A DNA stretch of 64,000 nt, taken from Sarcocystis neurona. Lineage: Eukaryota > Apicomplexa > Conoidasida > Eucoccidiorida > Sarcocystidae. The notes under the pieces are model-generated. The model was not told the origin of the DNA. It saw only the letters and a list, made by a program, of their open reading frames with translations, and did no database searches. The position numbers were made by a program, and so were the translations under genes. Below are positions 57,601-64,000 of this stretch, one piece after another. Each line of letters starts with the position of its first letter. The stretch's first letter is position 1. The stretch is taken from positions 1,946,209-2,010,208 of the forward strand of contig KL647299.1 of the NCBI GenBank assembly GCA_000727475.1, written 5' to 3'.

Positions 57601-58867
57601 GAGTTTGCAGGAGCTACAGCGTAAGGCGGGTGAGACCGCAGCACAGCAGCTGGGAGGCTAAGTTTCGCAGCAACCGATTGAGGAGGAACAGCAGTGTCAG
57701 ATGTGAGGTGCACAACGAATATAGCAGGGAGACGAGCAAGCAGCAACAGCAGCAATCGGAAAGCTTCGTCGGAGCGCCGGCTCAGTAAGGCTTAGGACTT
57801 CTGGAGTCAAATCACTGCAAAATGCCTCTGTGAATCTGCTTACCGTAGAGAGTACGAAGCAGCACAGACCTCTGCAAGCCGGACAAGAAGAGACGTTGAG
57901 ATGTTGGAAGCTGCTTCAAAAAGCATCATCCATTGCTGCATGCGTGAGTCGTCGGCATGTACACGCGAGTGCAATGTACACGTGCTTTTCACCGAGGAGT
58001 GCACATGTGGAATCAGATGTACACATGCGTGTATATACATAGATTTACGTCTACACTGTGGCGCACAGAAGAACACTGCTGTGCAGAGGACAGGTAAAGA
58101 TGCAAGTGATATAGACACACAGCTTTCTGTGTGGACGTCCTCGCCACACCTGTGTGAAGGACCCCGTAACTGTGGATGCGGTGCTGATTTCCGCCGTCTT
58201 ACCCGAATAGTTGTTGAATGCCGACGCAGCATTCCGCTGGAGCCCACGGATGAGTGTTTGTCGTTTATCATTCTCATGTTTCGATTCATCTGCAGAGCTT
58301 GCTATCTTCACTGACCAAATGCAAATACCCCAGGCAGCTCTGGTTTGATGTTGCTTGCGCACGATTTTCCCTGATAAGAAAGCATCGCTCTGCAACGTAC
58401 ACCTGTCCAGATCTAGGAAATCAGAACTACTCACAGTTGATTTCATATACAGAAGGCCCGTCTGTCAAGAGTGCCATTAAACGCTGTGGTAGCAATGAAC
58501 TGGAAATTTCGATTTGCATTTGCTTGTATGTACGGACGGCTGCAGGACCGTGTACACCAAGTATATGAAACCGCAGACTTTTCAAAAGTATATGTAGAAG
58601 CAGTTTCCTGATGTTGCTGGAAGTGCAGACGCACATAGATATATAAAGACCCACTCACATGTGTGTGTATACATATATATAAATATACATACATAAGTAT
58701 ACGAAGCTGTGGGATGTGCCGGACGCACGCAGGTGTATAGGGACTGATGAATTCGTATGTGTGTGTACGTAGATAAACCTGTGCATATACACTGGCGGAC
58801 GTAGATGACGGACTTTCATGTATCGGTGCCTGTGTTACATGGAGTCCGCATGAACAGTCACCGTTAA

Positions 58868-59335
58868 ATGTCGTGGACACTCCGGCAACAGGTAGTTCCT
58901 GCGGCTACCTCGGAGGCTCTGAGCTTCTGTGAGAGTAGTTTGTGCCCACACAGTCAATATGCATGCATACTCGTTGAAGACGCAGGTACAGATATCGTTG
59001 ACAATAAAAAGGTCAGCGTCGGTAAATGTGTATCCGCGTACTTGTGTTCATATACAATATGTGAAGAAAGGGATTTGAAGCGTGCACGAACGTGTGAAAG
59101 ACAGCAGAACTGTTACAAGGGTAGTCTTCAACCAGCGGAGGCATCTCCAGGGGTACAAAACATAAAGGCACAAGTACAACATCCGTGCATTTCTTTGTTT
59201 TTATGCGCGTACGCAAAAATAGAGGACACGTCTACAAGCATACATATACGCGTGTGTCCTACACAGCGCCTCGTTTGGGCGACATGGTGCATCTTCCTTC
59301 TTTATGTTGAAGACCAAGTAAACTTGTCAGGTTGA
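58868..59335 (+). CDS. Weak open frame, 155 codons
   Basis: From ATG at 58868 (MSWTLRQQVVPAATSEALSF) to a TGA at 59333-59335. Varied composition in unique DNA, with ten Cys and a hydrophobic C-terminal part (LVWATWCIFLLYVEDQVNLS). No recognised domain, no N-terminal signal, and a minus frame partly overlaps. Confidence 0.25.
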   Translation: MSWTLRQQVVPAATSEALSFCESSLCPHSQYACILVEDAGTDIVDNKKVSVGKCVSAYLCSYTICEERDLKRARTCERQQNCYKGSLQPAEASPGVQNIKAQVQHPCISLFLCAYAKIEDTSTSIHIRVCPTQRLVWATWCIFLLYVEDQVNLSG

Positions 59336-59516
59336 CCCGTTTCGCTAGGACGCTTCGTGTGGAAGAGCACATCCCTTCAGATATATGTATTTAATGATGT
59401 GCACCTTCAGCCGAAAATGAAGGCCCATTTCCACCTCCGTACACTCCCCTTTTGGCGGCCTTTGCTGTACGGGTAAGCTTGCGCTGGTTCTTCTACTGAT
59501 TGGTAGCCAGCCTCTA

Positions 59517-59834
59517 ATGCCGACTCCGCTTTTTTTTTGCGTGCACGTGCGTGAACACTCGTGCTCTCTCTCTCTATATATATATGTATACATGTCGATA
59601 GACTGTGTAAGCACAGGATACGAGCAGAAGTACCCTTGCAGATCGTACTTGTGGAGGCGTCAAGAGCTTCTGAAGAAGGGAAGGCGCATTGTGGAGACAG
59701 TGCGTCGCCTGAAGGTCAAGATGGACGATAGCAGTCCTGCGCAGCCCAGACAACAGAGGTTTTACTGGACAACTATGCACACGGGTGCTTCACGCTACTG
59801 GGTTTCCTTGCAAGCCCGAACAACAACACTGTAA
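59517..59834 (+). CDS. Weak open frame, 105 codons, basic C-terminal half
   Basis: From ATG at 59517. After a short microsatellite-derived part it reads GYEQKYPCRSYLWRRQELLK, then KGRRIVETVRRLKVKMDDSS, then RFYWTTMHTGASRYWVSLQ. The second half has a convincing protein composition and predicted helix. An acceptor may lie after the (TA)n at 59590, making the first codons intronic. No family is recognised. Confidence 0.33.
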   Translation: MPTPLFFCVHVREHSCSLSLYIYVYMSIDCVSTGYEQKYPCRSYLWRRQELLKKGRRIVETVRRLKVKMDDSSPAQPRQQRFYWTTMHTGASRYWVSLQARTTTL

Positions 59835-62800
59835 CAGTGCCGAGCAAAGGGTCTTTAACGCTGCTTTAGAGGCTGTGTGCTCTTGCACAGAAAATCTTGA
59901 TGAGCTACAATTGTTTGCATTCACTTTCCACAATTTGTGACTTTTCTGCGCGCTAGTTTTTACAATCCTGCTCTTCCTTTTCTCGGTGGACATTCTCTCA
60001 CTTACACGTAATACTGGTAACAGTTGTGTTCCACCAACCGTTTGTAATCCATCTGTAACGACCAGCTGGTGTGCAGGAGGGCACGCCACTTACGTCTGCC
60101 TTCCATCGACTGAGACGTGCACTGTTTCAAACAAGGCGTTCCCTCTATATTTTGGTGTAATGTCAGTACGTATACATGTACGGTCATCTAGTAGTCCTTT
60201 TTCCAGGCAGGTAATTTCGAGGGCTGGCGCTCCACCGTGACCCATCCTCAAAAGAAAGTGTCGAGACGCCTGCTGTGTGCCAACGCAGTCGCGTGTTTGT
60301 TTACCTCTTCCTTTTTACTCCTGAAGAGGAAGTCTGAACGTGTCGGGAATCTTTTCTTTCCCCGTGGGTAGAAACGTTTCTGCCGAAATGTGGTTTTGAG
60401 TCTCGTAGGAAGTTACTTTCCACACTTGCGCCGTCCCCCTCACTTGCGCGTGCATGAAGGCGACGCACTTATGAGGATTCGCGCTCCTGTACCACATTCC
60501 TCGTGTTGGTTTCCAGGGGACGACTACGGCTGCTGTTGTATGCCATAGAGGTACACATGCACAAATCTACATCTGTGTAAGTATTTGTGTACGCTCTTCG
60601 AACACTCAACCGCCCCGCGCAATCTGGTCTCTCGCGGCCGTGACTAGCCCCCTTGAGGTATTGTTTGTGGGAGTTTTCGTACTAGTTTTGCATTCCTGTG
60701 AACATCTGTGAGTTTCTCGCACGACGTGATTCGCCACCTTCAGATACCGTTTGTTAGCATGTTCGCACTACTCTTGTGTATCCCTTTTTATCTGTTCCCA
60801 ATTCATCTGTGAGTTCTCTTCCCGGGAGAGCCGATACTAATATTTAGAGTTCCCGGCCTAGCTATCAGTTTGTGTGTATAGGGCTTCCAAGTCCCTGTAG
60901 TTTTTGTAAATAAGTAACGTATATGCGGTACAACGTTACAGTTACCACGTTGAGCGTAACTAAAAAGTAGAGAGCATGCTGTTTTGAAGTCGCCTACAGG
61001 TGACGAAATGCGTTTTTTCACAAGTTGTGCGGTGGTGCGCTGCGAAGTGTTACGCCTTGTAAGCAGATACACAGTGTGTGGGCTAACGTATATCGCAGTG
61101 AAGCCGATTACGTTTGGCATGTTGTGCTTAGGACAAAGCAGACGTGAGTTCTGCGAATTTGGCCGTGTAATTAGAAGAGGCTGAACGGATGTAGGACGGG
61201 ATTCTGAGTGCGCGGACGTAAGTACAAAGCGCTTCCTGTAGACTTGTGTGCACGGGAAAGTTATGTCTCATGGATCAAGGCGCGTTTGATGCCTGACTTC
61301 ATAAAACATAACGCGTAAATGAGACACATAAAAAAATTTTGGTTTTTTCTTGTGTCCACAACTTCTGTAGGGGCCTACTGTATGACTGAGTAAATGTGGC
61401 TTGTGTCACACGATGGTGGCACTTTTACGCTGTCTGCCGTCCTCACTGCTATGTCATTGTGGAGATCGGCATACTCAGACGAGGTGCTGACAGTCCGTGG
61501 AGGTATGATAATACATTCACGCGTGAGAGAAGGCAACAGTGGCCCATCGGCACTCGGGTAGGACTGCGCACACAGCTCAATCTCAGGGACTAGTCTGGAT
61601 TGCGGCGTGGCGACTAGAGCGACAGATAGATGCTTCTTTTGGACTGAAGATGATGAAGGATGCGTAGAAAGCCAGAAACATACGGGTAATGAAGCAAGCT
61701 AAAAACACTGACGTCCAAGTAGGTGTCCCCATATCGAAGTGTATAGCTGAGAATACACCTGCTTGTGAGTAGGTATACGCCGCGGCGTAATTCAGAGTAC
61801 ATACTAACGTGTGGGTAATTGCATGTGGGTCAGTGCAATAGATGACACGGAAGAGACCATTTCCCGATGCGTAGCCCTACAGGGAGGCTTCAAGAAAGTG
61901 GTCGGCGTCCTACACTTGTGTTACGTCACGTTGATGATTGTACACGTGTGACTTCCTTATTGCCCGTCCTGTACGGTACCCTGGTCCGGTCCAATTCGAT
62001 TGGCATCTAGGAAGTCTATTTATATGTTCAAATCGAAGCATACCTGGTTAAAGGAAACATCGCTGCCAATGCAAAATTGGGCTTTAGCAGTGGTGACTAA
62101 GGCGATGCACCAGTCTGTTTGCCGCTGCGCTGACGTAGTAGCGCGTACGTTATTATGCGTGCGATGCACTACGTCCCTTGTCGCACACGTTTGTGAGCCT
62201 GTAAACATCTACGAGTATATCTACTGCACCGAATTTTTCGTAATATCCAGGAAATTGTACAAAAACGATCGAGCACACACACCATCTGTAAGTGGGTATG
62301 GTTGGACGCACCCGTAGCTGGTGGCGATGCTGACAGTGGTGCCGACTACACAGTTGTGTTTCCACGCTGCTATGTGTCGACGCGTTTGTGCATGATGAAA
62401 TCTTGCGGACCTTTCCAGCCGCGCCACGCATTCGAGACGCTTTCGTCGAAATAGGCCATTCCAGAAGATAAGCCATAGTGGCAGAAGGGCGGTGATTTGC
62501 TTGGAAGTACGACAGAACTAGTTTGTGCGAAATGCCTGACTGAAAAAGACAAATTTATACGGAGGTACTGGAAGTTGTTGAGGGTCCTCTAGATTGCGGC
62601 TGCTGCGCTCTGAATAAGGATTTCTCTGGCAACGGGTAGCACAGTTCCCTATCGTGAGTAGAGGCTCGAAATTCTCTAGGCTGTGCCCTGCATGTTGAAG
62701 CCAGTGAAAATGTGCGTAGAAGAGAAGCACAGCGATCTCACCGCAATGAAATAGAAGAGATCTGACCACACAAATACAGTCCACAGAGCTTGCCATGCAC

Positions 62801-63000
62801 TCCCCTCTGTGCTGCGTGGGATTCCCTCTCCAGGTATGGCACGAATACGTAAACAATATGAGCTGCGTACTAGCCCAGGACAAACCTCCGTTTAACGTCT
62901 TCGTCTACATACACATGCTGCAAGATACTAGCGTGTGGCGTCGCGTAGACACATTTACACATGTGGGACTATACATGTGCTGTAGTGCGGTGGACGGTGT

Positions 63001-63003
<3 letters not shown>

Positions 63004-63032
<29 letters not shown>
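63004..63032. repeat. (CA)n dinucleotide run
   Basis: Perfect CA repeat of about 14 units in otherwise unique sequence. Confidence 0.95.
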
Positions 63033-63036
<4 letters not shown>

Positions 63037-63625
63037 CCTTTTAGGCCTGCGTGACAGCGTACGCCTGCCTCGGCGTTGAAAGAAACAGGCATACCACGTC
63101 GGCGACGCCATCGGGCGTGCACACAATTTATGGGTTTAGCAGCTGGGATTCATCGTTGTTCTGCATGCTGATGCAACGAAGTGTCAAAATCTTCGCAAAA
63201 ACCAAGCAGTAGTTGATCTACGACATCGGTTCTCCTTGTGCGCTCAGTCAAGCAAGATACATGCCCCCTAAACAATGGAATTTGCAGCCAAACCTTCCCA
63301 GATTTGCTTCCCCAGAACACTAATCCGCTCTTGCATCATGTTCGTCACTCTCCTGTCTTCCCTCCGTCCTCCGTTACCACGCAGACTTTTGGCTGTCCAG
63401 CTTCAGCCATTTCATAAAACGAAGAACGCACCCTTCACATATAATGTCCCGGATCCAACACGCATTGATGAGGAGCAGCTGCAGAATGTCCACCGGCGCG
63501 CGTGCGGCATTGTCAGCTGTGTCTGCTGGTCGAATGAGGACGATGCCTAGATTATCCAACAGTTCTAGTTGGACACCCCTTACTTTTCGCTCTTGTTCCC
63601 CCCTGTTGTCCTTCTGGTATTCTCT

Positions 63626-63886
63626 TCACCAGCTGGAGAGGATTTTAAGGATAATGAGTATTCCCCACACAATAGCCCATATCCAACCGACAAAGGGCAA
63701 TAGCAGCTGCAGAAGTCCGATCAGGACGTCTGTCATATCAGTGTCCGCAAGTCCAATGACGACCATGCCTAAACCCCACACTGTACAGTTCAAGAGGCCC
63801 AGAAGAAGATAAATGAATTTTCCGCCTTTGTCACGAGGGACAGGCGGCACTTGCAGGTTTATCAGTCTTGAGGCAATCTCCGCCAT
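63626..63886 (-). CDS. Small two-helix membrane protein, Spec3/Stum-like
   Basis: Single-exon frame of 86 residues from ATG at 63886. A short N-terminus with PPVPRDKGG precedes a first hydrophobic helix (KFIYLLLGLLNCTVWGLGMV, residues 23-42), a short polar loop (LADTDMTD, about 46-53) and a second hydrophobic segment with LIGLLQLLLPFVGWIWAIVW, ending ILIILKILSSW. The LNC..GLG element, a GLLQLL stretch and GWIW-x-IxWG are, from memory, features of the Spec3/Stum family, known from ciliary or sensory membrane proteins of animals. The role in an apicomplexan is unknown, and any link to flagellated gametes would be speculation. Frame, length and hydrophobic pattern make it a convincing gene; the family call is tentative. 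Confidence 0.65.
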   Translation of the reverse strand: MAEIASRLINLQVPPVPRDKGGKFIYLLLGLLNCTVWGLGMVVIGLADTDMTDVLIGLLQLLLPFVGWIWAIVWGILIILKILSSW

Positions 63887-64000
63887 TTTGTGAATAAGGA
63901 AGGGCTTACAAAAGTGGACTACGAAGAAACTGCTAAGTCAACGACATATCTGCTGTTTTGGGACTGGGAAAGACACGTGTGTTGTTACGAAGGAGGAAGG
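63887..64000. promoter_or_regulatory. 5' flank of the Spec3-like gene
   Basis: Upstream sequence in the minus sense, with no repeat. The promoter should lie here and beyond the right edge, but no element can be identified. Confidence 0.25.

Larger units (their letters stand above)
56015..63625. other. Repeat-poor segment, few supportable genes
   Basis: About 7.6 kb almost free of CAG/CTG blocks, with only short TA/TG runs (56890-56995, 58650-58690, 59570-59590). Codon-like open frames are short and scattered on both strands. I list the best three separately. From 60240 to 62780 and from 63060 to 63620 I see nothing that can be defended as a gene. A minus frame at 62883-62518 is open for 121 codons without an ATG at its 5' end or a motif. 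Confidence 0.5.

Noticed and set aside
63275..63550. 91-codon plus-strand frame and 61-codon minus frame next to the Spec3-like gene
   Set aside because: Short, overlapping on opposite strands, no motif; more likely the 3' untranslated region of the minus-strand gene.
56015..63625. LTR or LINE retrotransposon in the repeat-poor segment
   Set aside because: No reverse transcriptase (YxDD), integrase or gag-like motif in any frame, and no obvious long terminal repeats. The 57.3 kb duplication is too short.
1..64000. tRNA or rRNA genes
   Set aside because: No B-box-like GGTTCRANNC with a paired acceptor stem and no conserved rRNA blocks were noticed. A tRNAscan-SE and Rfam run would settle it; I could not run one.

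Overview
The window looks like nuclear DNA of an apicomplexan coccidian, most likely Eimeria. The species cannot be fixed from the sequence. The evidence is spliced genes with GT..AG introns, CAG/CTG trinucleotide tracts throughout (read as Gln, Ala, Ser, Leu or Cys depending on frame), degenerate TA/CA/TG microsatellites, and very low gene density. There are no operons, tRNA or rRNA genes, CRISPR arrays or insertion sequences that I can see. Most long open frames are by-products of repeats: poly-L/A/Q/S/C from CAG/CTG, and H/T/Y/I-rich frames from TA/CA.

Three genes can be recognised. (1) On the minus strand, 7925 down to about 1283, lies the N-terminal half of a DEAD-box helicase of the Dbp5/DDX19 (mRNA export) type. 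Four exons join in phase and carry the Q motif, motif I and motif Ia; the rest lies beyond the left edge. (2) On the plus strand, 52567-52860 joined to 55082-55171 encodes an LSm1 protein (cytoplasmic mRNA decapping) with clear Sm1 and Sm2 motifs and the usual length. The reading frame stays open for another 874 codons upstream. (3) On the minus strand, 63886-63626 encodes an 86-residue two-helix membrane protein resembling the Spec3/Stum family. A fourth gene, plus strand 21.4-28.8 kb, is a convincing chain of six in-phase exons whose product I do not recognise. Several further exons are weaker candidates.

Layout: 1-8 kb helicase gene with CTG-filled introns; 8-20 kb mostly CTG blocks, a GTA-triplet block, polypyrimidine sequence and a few possible exons; 20-29 kb the unrecognised plus-strand gene; 29-36 kb microsatellites, a 63-bp minisatellite and isolated candidate exons; 36-42 kb probable minus-strand exons on both sides of a degenerate satellite of about 95 bp; 42-49.9 kb CAG/CTG and GC-rich sequence of unclear coding status; 49.9-55.2 kb LSM1; 56.1-64 kb a repeat-poor segment without CAG blocks, ending with the Spec3-like gene. 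The change near 56 kb resembles the feature-rich/feature-poor segmentation described for Eimeria tenella chromosomes.

Two of the recognised genes act in the mRNA life cycle (export, then decapping), but they are 42 kb apart and I infer no co-regulation. I found no convincing new multi-gene system. The best leads are the very long possible LSm1 extension, the in-phase orphan gene, the recurring position of sense-strand CTG tracts just upstream of 3' splice sites, and several tandem repeats.
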